64,000 nt of DNA from Candidatus Alistipes stercoravium (GTDB taxonomy: Bacteria; Bacteroidota; Bacteroidia; Bacteroidales; Rikenellaceae). Of the stretch, positions 56,712 through 64,000 are shown piece by piece (positions within the stretch are counted from its first letter, which is position 1; the number at the start of each line of letters is the position of its first letter). The stretch is taken from the NCBI GenBank assembly GCA_019119615.1, contig DWWQ01000056.1:1-64000 (forward strand), in the 5' to 3' direction. Made by a program: the position numbers and the translations under genes. The notes beneath the pieces are model-generated. The model was not told where the DNA came from. It did not search any database and saw nothing but the letters and a program-made list of their open reading frames with translations.

Positions 56712-57407
56712 ATGAACAGCAACCTGAAAAAACTCCTGCTCTGCGCCGCAGGACTCTTTACGGCGACGCTCTGCGCTGCCCAGAAACCGGCCGACTGGGC
56801 GAATTTCGGCCGCTTCGAGGCCGACAACGCCGCCCTCACCGCCGCACCGAAGGTCGTCCTGATGGGCAACTCGATCACCGAGGGGTGGATCGGCAAGCAC
56901 CCCGAATTCTTCAGCAGCCACGGATACGTCAGCCGCGCCATCAGCGGGCAGACCACCTCGCAGATGCTCGTGCGCTTCCGCGCCGACGTCGTCGAGCTCC
57001 ATCCGCAGGTCGTGGTGATCTGCGCCGGTACGAACGACATCGCCCAGAACACGGGCTACATCTCGCTCGAGCATATCCTGGACAACCTCCAGTCGATGGT
57101 CGATCTGGCCCGTGCACACGGCATCCGGCCGATCCTCTGCTCGGTGCCGCCCGCCGGCGACTTCTCGTGGAACCCCGGGCTGGAGCCCGCACCGAAGATC
57201 ATCCGGCTGAACGAGATGATCAAGGCCTATGCCGACGAGGAGGGCATCCCCTATGTCGATTACCACACGCAGATGGCCACCGAGAACGGTGCGATGATCG
57301 CCGCCTACACCTATGACGGCGTCCACCCGACCGAAGCAGGCTACGAGGTCATGGAGCGCATCCTGCCGCCCGTCGTGGAGCAGGTGCTCGCCGAGATCGG
57401 CAAATAG
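56712..57407 (+). CDS. SGNH/GDSL-family secreted esterase
   Basis: 231 residues. A signal peptide (1-23) precedes a single SGNH domain of the platelet-activating-factor-acetylhydrolase/rhamnogalacturonan-acetylesterase kind. Catalytic blocks: Ser54 in MGNSITEGW, Gly79 in ISGQT, Asn108 in GTND, and Asp202/His205 in DGVHPTEAGY, so the triad is intact. It lies 28 bases after the CE2-like gene and closes the glycan locus at a strong terminator. Substrate is an O-acyl group on a sugar or lipid; an acetylated glycan fits the context. Confidence 0.87.
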   Translation: MNSNLKKLLLCAAGLFTATLCAAQKPADWANFGRFEADNAALTAAPKVVLMGNSITEGWIGKHPEFFSSHGYVSRAISGQTTSQMLVRFRADVVELHPQVVVICAGTNDIAQNTGYISLEHILDNLQSMVDLARAHGIRPILCSVPPAGDFSWNPGLEPAPKIIRLNEMIKAYADEEGIPYVDYHTQMATENGAMIAAYTYDGVHPTEAGYEVMERILPPVVEQVLAEIGK

Positions 57408-57425
57408 GCACGCCTCCGACTGCAC

Positions 57426-57468
57426 AAAAAAGAGGTGCGGACCTGTCGCGGGTCCGCACCTCTTTTTG
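57426..57468. terminator. bidirectional terminator closing the glycan locus
   Basis: A perfect 17-pair stem (57427-57443 with 57451-57467), including its A/T flanks, lies between convergent genes. Confidence 0.93.
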
Positions 57469-57484
57469 CGTATCGTCGGGCTGC

Positions 57485-58918
57485 CTACCGGTGCTGGGGA
57501 CGCAGCAGGTCCTGCACCACCTTGACGGGCGAGAAGGTCGAAACCGGCACATCGACGAAGACCGTATTCCAGCGGGCCATGGCGCCGTTCCACAATCCGG
57601 GAAGCTCCTGGGCGCGCAGCGGACGGCCGCCCGAAGATTTCGACGAGATGAAGCCCGTCGAAGGGTCCGTATAGCGCCGCAGGTCGAACTTGCCTCCCTT
57701 CGAGTCGCGGACGCCGCAGACCAGATCCACCGGATTGAAGTGCGTGGCGGCCTGCATGAGCGGTTGGTCGTCGGGGCCGATCTGGCTCGACTCGGCAATC
57801 TGCAGCGACTCCGTGCCGTCGAGATTCGAGACCCAGAAGGGGCCTCCGCCCGGTTCGCCCTCGTTGCGGACCATGCCGCAGACGCGGATCGGACGGTCGA
57901 GGATGCTGCGCAGCAGTGCCGAATCATAACCGGCCGGCAGCTTGACATGCAGGCGCTGCTCGACGAAGGCGGCGATCGCCTCAAGGTCGGCACCGCCGAC
58001 TTCGAGCGCCTTCAGGTATTCGAACGCCTGCTCCTGCAGTTCGAGCAGCACGCCGGCCAGCAGCTTCTTGCAGCGGACCGTATCGCCGCGCAGGGCGTCG
58101 GTCGTAACGTTGTCGATGTTCTTGATGAAGATCACGTCGGCGTCGATCTCGTTCAGGTTCTCGATCAGCGCACCGTGGCCCGCGGGACGGAAGAGCAGCG
58201 TGCCGTCCTCCTGCCGGAAGGGCGTGTTGTCGGGATTCACGGCCACCGTGTCCGTCGAGGGTTTCTGCACCGAGAACGAGATGTCGTAACGCACGCCGAA
58301 GCGCTTTTCATAAACGGGAACCTTCTCGGCAAGCAGCGCCTCGAAAGCCGCCCGATGCTCGGGCGAAACGGTGAAATGGATACGCACCGCGCCGTTCGAA
58401 GCGGCATAGGCGGCTCCCTCAACCAGGTGCTCCTCGACCGCCTTGCGGGCCCCTTCGGGATAGGCGTGGAAGGTTACCAGTCCTTTGGGCTTATGTCCGT
58501 AGCCGAGGCCGTCGTTCACGATGGCATCCACCGTCGCCCGGTCGTCGGCGCCGGCCGGAAGCACGGCTTCGAGTTCGGGCCAGAAGGCAAATTCGTGCAG
58601 GTGTTCCAGCAAGGTGTCGATGCCCTTGCCGCGCTTGCCCTCGTTCACGAACTCGAACAACTCCTTGAACATGCGCGTCGCGGCGCCCGAGGCCGGGACG
58701 AACTTCACGACACCCAACCGGGCGGTTTCACGTTCGTAACGGGCAATGGCGGCATCGGCCTGCGCCGCATCGAGCATCACGATACCGTCGCCGGGCGAAG
58801 CGGCCCGCACAACCTTCAGATAGGGAAATCCCCGGCGGAAATTCTCCAACTGCTCCTCGACCTGACGGAGGGTCAGGCCGTGGGCCTGGATCTGCTGCAA
58901 ATCTTTCTCGTTGAACAT
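57485..58918 (-). CDS. DUF4301 family protein
   Basis: 477 residues, no signal peptide or membrane segment. VVKFVPASGAATRMFKELFEF near residues 88-108 resembles the sugar-nucleotide-binding loop of nucleotidyltransferase folds. GTLLFRPAGHGALIENLNEIDADVIFIKNIDNV near 245-275 is like the LxGG/ADVxxIKNIDN pattern of UDP-sugar pyrophosphorylases. It is common in Bacteroidales and annotated only as DUF4301. A sugar-phosphate uridylyltransferase-like activity is a guess from these motifs. It is convergent with the glycan locus and divergent from murB; nothing else ties it to either. Confidence 0.8.
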   Translation of the reverse strand: MFNEKDLQQIQAHGLTLRQVEEQLENFRRGFPYLKVVRAASPGDGIVMLDAAQADAAIARYERETARLGVVKFVPASGAATRMFKELFEFVNEGKRGKGIDTLLEHLHEFAFWPELEAVLPAGADDRATVDAIVNDGLGYGHKPKGLVTFHAYPEGARKAVEEHLVEGAAYAASNGAVRIHFTVSPEHRAAFEALLAEKVPVYEKRFGVRYDISFSVQKPSTDTVAVNPDNTPFRQEDGTLLFRPAGHGALIENLNEIDADVIFIKNIDNVTTDALRGDTVRCKKLLAGVLLELQEQAFEYLKALEVGGADLEAIAAFVEQRLHVKLPAGYDSALLRSILDRPIRVCGMVRNEGEPGGGPFWVSNLDGTESLQIAESSQIGPDDQPLMQAATHFNPVDLVCGVRDSKGGKFDLRRYTDPSTGFISSKSSGGRPLRAQELPGLWNGAMARWNTVFVDVPVSTFSPVKVVQDLLRPQHR

Positions 58919-59065
58919 GGACTCAGTATTTTTAGGTTTTGGTTACGAAATCGCGCACATCGTCCCACATCACGTCCCTTGTGGAAAAACGAACCGCAGC
59001 CGCGGAAATCTTCCTTCAGAAGAGAGCTTCGCCGCCCCGATCATCCAAAGTTACTAAATAATTCC

Positions 59066-59074
59066 TAACTTTGC
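59066..59074 (+). promoter_or_regulatory. -7 promoter element of murB
   Basis: TAACTTTG, an exact TAnnTTTG match, ends about 5 bases before the murB ATG, implying an almost leaderless message. Position is given to within one base. Confidence 0.5.
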
Positions 59075-59078
59075 ACAT

Positions 59079-60086
59079 ATGATCCGAGAATTTACCCATA
59101 TCGACCTGCGCGACCGCAACAGTTTCGGCGTCGAGCAGCGGGCCGCACGGCTCGTCGAGTTCGAAACGGCCGACGACCTGCGCGAACTCTTCCGCGGGGG
59201 CATCCCCGAACAATGGTACGTCCTGAGCGGAGGCAACAACATTCTCTTCACCCGCGACTACGACGGTGTGCTCATCACCCCCGTGGGCCGGCGGATCACT
59301 CCCCTGCTCGACGACGGAGAGGCGGTTCTCGTACGCGCCGAGGCGGGAGTCGAGTGGGACGACCTGGTCGAGTGGGCCGTCGAACGCGGACTGTGGGGCA
59401 TCGAGAACCTCTCGCTCATCCCCGGCAAGGCGGGCGCCGCTCCGGTCCAGAATATCGGGGCCTACGGCTGCGAGGCGAAGGATGCGATCGAGCGGGTCGA
59501 GATGTTCTGCGTCGAGACGGGCACGATGCTCACGCTCGACGGCCGCCACTGCGGTTTCGCCTACCGCGAAAGCGTCTTCAAGCACGAACTGCGGGGCCGC
59601 GTCATCATCACCTCCGTCGTGCTGCGGCTGCACCGCACCCCGCAGCCGAAGCTGGGCTACGGGGATGTCGAGCGCGAGGTGGAGGCCCGGGGCGGCGTCT
59701 CGCTGCGCAACATCCGCGAAGCGATTTCGGCAATCCGCCGGGCGAAGCTCCCCGACCCGAAGCAGACGGGCAACGCCGGAAGTTTCTTCAAGAACCCCGT
59801 CGTCGAGGCGTCGGTGGCCGAACGGCTGCTGGCCCAATGGCCCGACATGCCGCACTACCCCGCGCCGGAGGGACGCGTGAAGCTCGCCGCGGGATGGCTC
59901 ATCGACCGGGCGGGCTGGAAGGGACACAGCGAGGGACATGTCGGCGTGCACGAACGCCAGGCCCTGGTGCTCGTAAACCGCGGCGGCGCCACGGGCAGCG
60001 AGGTGCTCGCCTTCGCCCGGAAAGTCCAGCAGGCCGTGCGCGAACGCTTCGGCGTGGAGATCGACACGGAGGTGAACATCCTCTGA
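59079..60086 (+). CDS. murB: UDP-N-acetylenolpyruvoylglucosamine reductase
   Basis: 335 residues. FAD- and NADPH-dependent reductase that makes UDP-MurNAc for peptidoglycan. The FAD-binding domain has LSGGNNILF and IPGKAGAAPVQNIGAYGCE near residues 47-55 and 114-132. The proton-donor serine is in NAGSFFKNP, and the C-terminal region has AAGWLIDRAGWKGHSEGHVGVHERQALVLVN. The length and pattern fit the type I (E. coli-like) enzyme. tilS follows 28 bases later, then holA after 3, so an operon is likely. Confidence 0.95.
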   Translation: MIREFTHIDLRDRNSFGVEQRAARLVEFETADDLRELFRGGIPEQWYVLSGGNNILFTRDYDGVLITPVGRRITPLLDDGEAVLVRAEAGVEWDDLVEWAVERGLWGIENLSLIPGKAGAAPVQNIGAYGCEAKDAIERVEMFCVETGTMLTLDGRHCGFAYRESVFKHELRGRVIITSVVLRLHRTPQPKLGYGDVEREVEARGGVSLRNIREAISAIRRAKLPDPKQTGNAGSFFKNPVVEASVAERLLAQWPDMPHYPAPEGRVKLAAGWLIDRAGWKGHSEGHVGVHERQALVLVNRGGATGSEVLAFARKVQQAVRERFGVEIDTEVNIL

Positions 60087-60114
60087 AAAACAGCCCATCA
60101 AAAAAACACCCCAT

Positions 60115-61461
60115 ATGACCTCACTGACAGACGCTTTCAGTCGCTATATCGAAGAGAACCGTCTCGCCACGCACGACGACCGGATCCTGCTTACCGTTTC
60201 GGGCGGCGTGGATTCGATGGTCATGCTCTCGCTTTTCACCCGCTGCGGATATACGGTGGGCGTCGCCCACTGCAACTTCCAACTGCGGGGCGCCGAGAGC
60301 GACGAGGACGAGGTGCTCGTCGAAGAGGAGGCGAAGAAATACGGCGTGCCGTTCTACAACAAGCGTTTCGAGACGGTGGCCGAAATGGAGCGCACGGGCG
60401 AATCGATGGAGATGGCCGCACGGCGGCTGCGCTACGCCTGGTTCGACGCCCTGAGCCGCGAACACGGATACACGGTCATCGCCATCGCCCACCACGCCGA
60501 CGACTCGATCGAAACCTTCTTCATCAACCTGCTGCGCGGCACGGGCCTCCGCGGCCTGACGGGCATCTCGACCCAGGTCGGGCACCTGATCCGTCCGCTG
60601 ATGTTCGCCTCGCGCAAGGAGATCCTCGAATACGCCGTGGCGAACCACATCCCCTTCCGCGAAGATTCGTCGAACCGTTCGACCAAATACCTGCGCAACA
60701 AGATCCGGCTGGGGCTCATTCCCCGTATCCGGGAGATCAACCCCAAATTCACGGAGCTGATGCGCAGCAACCTCGAACGGCTCACCGATGCGCAGCTCTT
60801 CATCAACCACGGCATCGAACGTATCCGGGAGGAGGTCGTCGAAAGCCACGACGGCATCGACACGATCTGCCCGGACCGCATCGACCCGGCCTTCCCCCGG
60901 CAGTTCGTCATCTACGAACTGCTCAACTCGACCTATGGCTTCAAGGGAGACACGGTGGATGCCCTGTACCGTGCGCTGGAGCAGGAGGCCACGGGAAAAC
61001 GTTTCTATGCCCGCGACCGTGTGGCGGTGATCGACCGGGGACGGATCGTCGTGGCCCCGATCACCCCGGACGACGCCTGTCAGGTGAGTGTCGCGAAGGG
61101 AGCCCTGCGCAGCTACTGCGGCAATGCGGTGCTCTACTACGAATACTGCAACATCGACGACATCCGCAACTTCGGCGTGCCGCCGCACATCGCACAGGTC
61201 GATGCCGACAAGCTCCGCTACCCGCTCACGCTGCGCCGCTGGCGCGAAGGCGACTGGTTCATCCCCTACGGCATGACCGGGCGCAAGAAGGTGAGCGACT
61301 CCCTGATCGACGCCAAGGTCTCCGTACCCGAAAAGCAGCGGCAGTTCGTCCTGCTTTCGGGCGACGAGATCGTCTGGCTCGTCGGCCGCCGTATCGACGA
61401 CCGCTACCGCCTGACACACGACACGGAGAACGTCCTGCGCATCACCAAAGAGATCGTATAG
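60115..61461 (+). CDS. tilS: tRNA(Ile)-lysidine synthase
   Basis: 448 residues. It attaches lysine to C34 of the AUA-reading tRNA(Ile) using ATP. The PP-loop SGGVDSMV lies near residues 29-36, followed by VAHCNFQLRGAESDEDE and AIAHHADDSIETFFINLLRGTGLRGL. The linker with RNKIRLGLIPRIREINP and the C-terminal TilS domain (WREGDWFIPYGMTGRKKVSD) are present, so this is the long, two-domain form. The start ATG at 60115 follows murB by 28 bases. Essential in most bacteria. Confidence 0.95.
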   Translation: MTSLTDAFSRYIEENRLATHDDRILLTVSGGVDSMVMLSLFTRCGYTVGVAHCNFQLRGAESDEDEVLVEEEAKKYGVPFYNKRFETVAEMERTGESMEMAARRLRYAWFDALSREHGYTVIAIAHHADDSIETFFINLLRGTGLRGLTGISTQVGHLIRPLMFASRKEILEYAVANHIPFREDSSNRSTKYLRNKIRLGLIPRIREINPKFTELMRSNLERLTDAQLFINHGIERIREEVVESHDGIDTICPDRIDPAFPRQFVIYELLNSTYGFKGDTVDALYRALEQEATGKRFYARDRVAVIDRGRIVVAPITPDDACQVSVAKGALRSYCGNAVLYYEYCNIDDIRNFGVPPHIAQVDADKLRYPLTLRRWREGDWFIPYGMTGRKKVSDSLIDAKVSVPEKQRQFVLLSGDEIVWLVGRRIDDRYRLTHDTENVLRITKEIV

Positions 61462-61464
61462 AAG

Positions 61465-62535
61465 ATGGCCAAGAGTGCAGCAAAATTCCGCGACACGGTC
61501 GCCGAATACGAGCGGATCTCGGCGCAGATCGCCGTCCGACAGTTCGCCCCCGTCTACCTGCTCATGGGCGAGGAGGGCTACTTCATCGACGCGCTGGCCG
61601 AGCGCCTCTCGTCGTCGATTCTCGACGAGGCGGCCCGCGCCTTCAACCAGATCACCGTCTACGGACGGGATACCGAAGCCGGGCAGGTCATCAACCTCTG
61701 CCGCCAGATGCCCATGATGGGCTCCTACCAGGTGGTCATCGTCAAGGAGGCCCAACAGTTGCGCGGCATCGAGAAACTCTCGTTTTACACGCAGAAACCC
61801 TCGGCGACGACCGTGCTGGTGATCTGCCACAAGGAGAAGAGCGTCGATCGACGCTCGGCATTCTACAAGGGCTGCGCCGCAAACGGCACGGTTTTCGAAT
61901 CGGTGCGTCCGCGCGACTACGAGATCGCGGCCTGGCTGCAGCAGTTCATCAAGGGGCAGGGGCTCACGATCGACACGAAGGCGCTGTCGATGCTCACCGA
62001 CCACCTCGGGACCGACATCGCGAAGATCGCCAACGAACTGCGCAAACTTACCGTCTCGCTGCCCGAAGGCACCCGGCGCATCACCGATGCGGACATCGAG
62101 GCCCACATCGGCATCTCGAAGGATTTCAACAACTTCGAGCTGTGCAAGGCCGTCGTTACGAAGGACATGTCCCGGGCGTTGATGATCGCCGACCACTTCG
62201 CCCGCAACCCCAAGGACAATCCGCTGCTGCTGACGATCATGGCGCTGTTCGGACAGTTCCGCGACCTGTTCGTGGTCAATTACCTGCGGTGGCTGACCCG
62301 CCACAAGGGCAAGCCCTTCCCGTCGGATCAGGAGCTCATGCGCATCCTGCGCAAGAGCAACACCTTCATCCTCGGGGAGATCAAGCAACAGGCCTCGCTG
62401 TGGGACAACCGCAAGGTGTTCGCCGTACTCGGCCTGCTGCGCGAATACGACGCCAAAAGCAAGGGGCTGAATGCCGGAGGCGCCCCGGACGGCGAGCTGC
62501 TGCGCGAACTGCTGCTGAAAATCTTCCTGCTTTGA
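61465..62535 (+). CDS. holA: DNA polymerase III subunit delta
   Basis: 356 residues; clamp-loader wrench that opens the sliding clamp. The N-terminal domain contains APVYLLMGEEGYFIDALAE. Motifs GSYQVVIVKEAQQLRGIEKL and DIAKIANELRKLTVSL are typical. The AAA+-like core lacks a P-loop, as expected for delta, and a C-terminal collar domain is present. It starts 3 bases after tilS, and its stop overlaps a TTG start of the next gene, so translation of the two is probably coupled. Confidence 0.93.
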   Translation: MAKSAAKFRDTVAEYERISAQIAVRQFAPVYLLMGEEGYFIDALAERLSSSILDEAARAFNQITVYGRDTEAGQVINLCRQMPMMGSYQVVIVKEAQQLRGIEKLSFYTQKPSATTVLVICHKEKSVDRRSAFYKGCAANGTVFESVRPRDYEIAAWLQQFIKGQGLTIDTKALSMLTDHLGTDIAKIANELRKLTVSLPEGTRRITDADIEAHIGISKDFNNFELCKAVVTKDMSRALMIADHFARNPKDNPLLLTIMALFGQFRDLFVVNYLRWLTRHKGKPFPSDQELMRILRKSNTFILGEIKQQASLWDNRKVFAVLGLLREYDAKSKGLNAGGAPDGELLRELLLKIFLL

Positions 62536-63251
62536 ACGAACTCATCCTATACCAGATCGTCCACCTCGCCCGCGGGCGGGCCCGGAATGTCGGGGCGCAT
62601 GCCGCACTGCTCGATGCCGCCGGCCGCGCTCTCTTCCGACGTCCCTACCGCCCCGATCTGCAGGCCCTCGCGACACGCATCGAACGGTGCGCCGCCGCGG
62701 AGCACTACCCCACGGGAGTCTCGGGCTTCATCCGGATAGAGCTGAATGCCGAAGGCGAAGAGCGGCTGCAGCCGGAGGGCATTTCGCTCTATGACGGCTA
62801 CGCGCTGCGGAGCCTCCACCCCGATGCGGCGACAATGCGTTACGAACCGCTCTGTCCCGACCTTCCCACCTCGGCCCGCGAAGCGACCGAACGCCTTGCC
62901 GCGCAAATCGTCCGCCGCCGAAAGGCCGATGTTGCCATACGCTGCGACGAAGAGGGACGGATGCTTACGGCCGACAATGCCCCGCTTTTCGCCCTGTGCG
63001 ACGGGACGATCTACCACGCACCGACCCCGCCGGGCGTCGAGGCGGAGTTGCTGTGCGAGACGATTCGGGAATTGGGCATGCCGTTGCGCGACGAGGCACT
63101 CCGCCGCAGCGACCTGCCCCGCATCGAGGAGCTCTTTTATGTGGACCACCGGGGGATCACCGCCCTCGCCCACTGCGACGGGGCTCCGCTCATGGCGCTG
63201 CGCGCCGAACGCCTCGCGGAGGCGCTTGAGGGGCGTTTTCGCAAAATGTAG
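62532..63251 (+). CDS. degenerate class-IV aminotransferase-like protein
   Basis: 239 residues from a TTG start overlapping the holA stop (TTGA). There is no ATG nearby that keeps the N-terminus. The C-terminal half follows the layout of class-IV PLP enzymes (branched-chain aminotransferase/aminodeoxychorismate lyase). VAIRCDEEGRMLTADNAPLFALCDGTIYHAP resembles the dEEGxvtExtxSNlFxvkdGxlxTP block, and CETIRELGMPLRDEAL and the ELFYVDHRGITALAHCDG end follow in order. The expected EGxxSN is TADNAP, and the catalytic lysine region (about 115-135) shows no clear lysine. A non-catalytic or repurposed protein is inferred. Function unknown. Confidence 0.65.
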   Translation: MNELILYQIVHLARGRARNVGAHAALLDAAGRALFRRPYRPDLQALATRIERCAAAEHYPTGVSGFIRIELNAEGEERLQPEGISLYDGYALRSLHPDAATMRYEPLCPDLPTSAREATERLAAQIVRRRKADVAIRCDEEGRMLTADNAPLFALCDGTIYHAPTPPGVEAELLCETIRELGMPLRDEALRRSDLPRIEELFYVDHRGITALAHCDGAPLMALRAERLAEALEGRFRKM

Positions 63252-63338
63252 AAACCGCATCGCCCCGCCGCATCCTATCTTCGGGGTATGAAACCCGCCC
63301 GCATCGCCGGATGCCGGGCCATTCCAACACCCCGAAAC

Positions 63339-63959
63339 ATGCTCAAAACCCTGATTGGCTACGCCGTAGTCGCCACGGCACTGCTGCTGTGGTGCTTTTA
63401 CGCCTACCGCAGTTCACGCACCGAAAACCGGCGTCTTGCAGAGAACCAGCAGGCGCTCTCGCTCGAAACGGAACACTACCGCACCCGGCTGGGCCAGGAG
63501 GCCGCATCGGTCCAGGCCCTGCGACTCCGCTGCGCGGAGTTCGAGACGCTGCGCGCAGCGGATGCCGAACAAATCCGCGCGCTGGGCATCCGCCTGCGCC
63601 GCCTCGAAGCCACGGCAAAGAACACGACGAAAACCGAACTCGACCTGCGTGCGCCGCTGCGCGATACGCTCGTGGCGGCCGTCGTCCGGAAGGGCGACAC
63701 GACGGCCTGCGCCCCGCACTGGGACACATTGCGCAGTTTCCGCTGGCGCGACCCGTGGGTTACGGTCGAGGGACGCATCGACGGCGACTCGGTGGCCTGC
63801 CGCGTCGTGAGCATCGATACGCTTCATCAGATCGTCCACCGTGTACCGCGCCGTTTCCTCTTCATCCGCTGGGGCACGAAAGCTATCCGGCAGGAGATCG
63901 TCAGCTCGAATCCCCACACGCGGATCGTACACTCGGAATACATACGGCTCGAACGCTGA
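63339..63959 (+). CDS. membrane-anchored coiled-coil protein of phage type (DUF6549-like)
   Basis: 206 residues from the ATG at 63339; an ATG at 63288 is possible but sits just after a -7-like box (TATCTTCG, 63276-63283). One N-terminal membrane helix (LIGYAVVATALLLWCFYAY) is followed by a coiled coil (about 25-100) and a conserved C-terminal block (RVPRRFLFIRWGTKAIRQEI, then SSNPHTRIVHSEYI). I recognise the end as the DUF6549 pattern, frequent in Bacteroidales phages and prophages near lysis genes. The topology suits a spanin-like or envelope protein. No other phage gene is visible before the window ends. Confidence 0.6.
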   Translation: MLKTLIGYAVVATALLLWCFYAYRSSRTENRRLAENQQALSLETEHYRTRLGQEAASVQALRLRCAEFETLRAADAEQIRALGIRLRRLEATAKNTTKTELDLRAPLRDTLVAAVVRKGDTTACAPHWDTLRSFRWRDPWVTVEGRIDGDSVACRVVSIDTLHQIVHRVPRRFLFIRWGTKAIRQEIVSSNPHTRIVHSEYIRLER

Positions 63960-64000
63960 AACCGGAGATTCGCTGACATCCGGGCTGTTCCGGCCCCGGT

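Overview
The window is from a GC-rich member of the Bacteroidales, most likely an Alistipes-like gut anaerobe (Rikenellaceae). This rests on a short primary sigma factor without region 1.1, promoter -7 boxes of the Bacteroidetes form TAnnTTTG in front of many genes, a SusC/SusD pair, a V-type ATPase operon of the reduced Bacteroidales/Chlamydia layout, and high GC outside the AT-rich intergenic strips. No rRNA, tRNA, CRISPR array or insertion sequence was found.

Layout. (1) 1-3500: trmB, then a BlaI-type repressor with a two-site operator over its own promoter and a BlaR1-like membrane metalloprotease whose periplasmic part carries two TonB C-terminal-like domains. (2) 3500-15100: housekeeping genes, mostly on the minus strand: alkaline phosphatase, ung (plus), rpoD, an HtrA protease, metK behind a probable SAM-II riboswitch, tkt, clpX, clpP and tig. 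(3) 15200-25550: a secreted S37-type peptidase facing a plus-strand cluster of glutaminyl cyclase, metH, metF, an M20 amidohydrolase and rnr, which joins the methionine/folate one-carbon genes to exoribonuclease R. (4) 25650-34900: a GH125 alpha-mannosidase and the seven-gene V-ATPase operon E-DUF2764-A-B-D-I-K, whose K subunit carries the residues expected of a sodium-binding ring.

(5) 35073-57407 is the accessory heart of the window. A NAGPA-type phosphodiester glycosidase and a GH89 alpha-N-acetylglucosaminidase are divergent. A ROK-family repressor is divergent from a polysaccharide utilization locus: SusC, SusD, two small-domain lipoproteins, two tandem GHL10-family lipoproteins, a GH97 of the retaining type, a calcineurin-like phosphoesterase, a second GH97 of the SusB inverting type, and two SGNH esterases. 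Together these genes could import and strip an alpha-linked, esterified and perhaps phosphodiester-containing glycan. A phosphoglycan or teichoic-acid-like substrate is an inference and is not proven by the sequence.

(6) 57485-64000: a DUF4301 protein on the minus strand, then a plus-strand housekeeping run of murB, tilS, holA and a degenerate class-IV-aminotransferase-like gene, ending with a phage-type membrane/coiled-coil protein. Apart from the 633 bases upstream of susC, no gene-free stretch exceeds about 250 bases.
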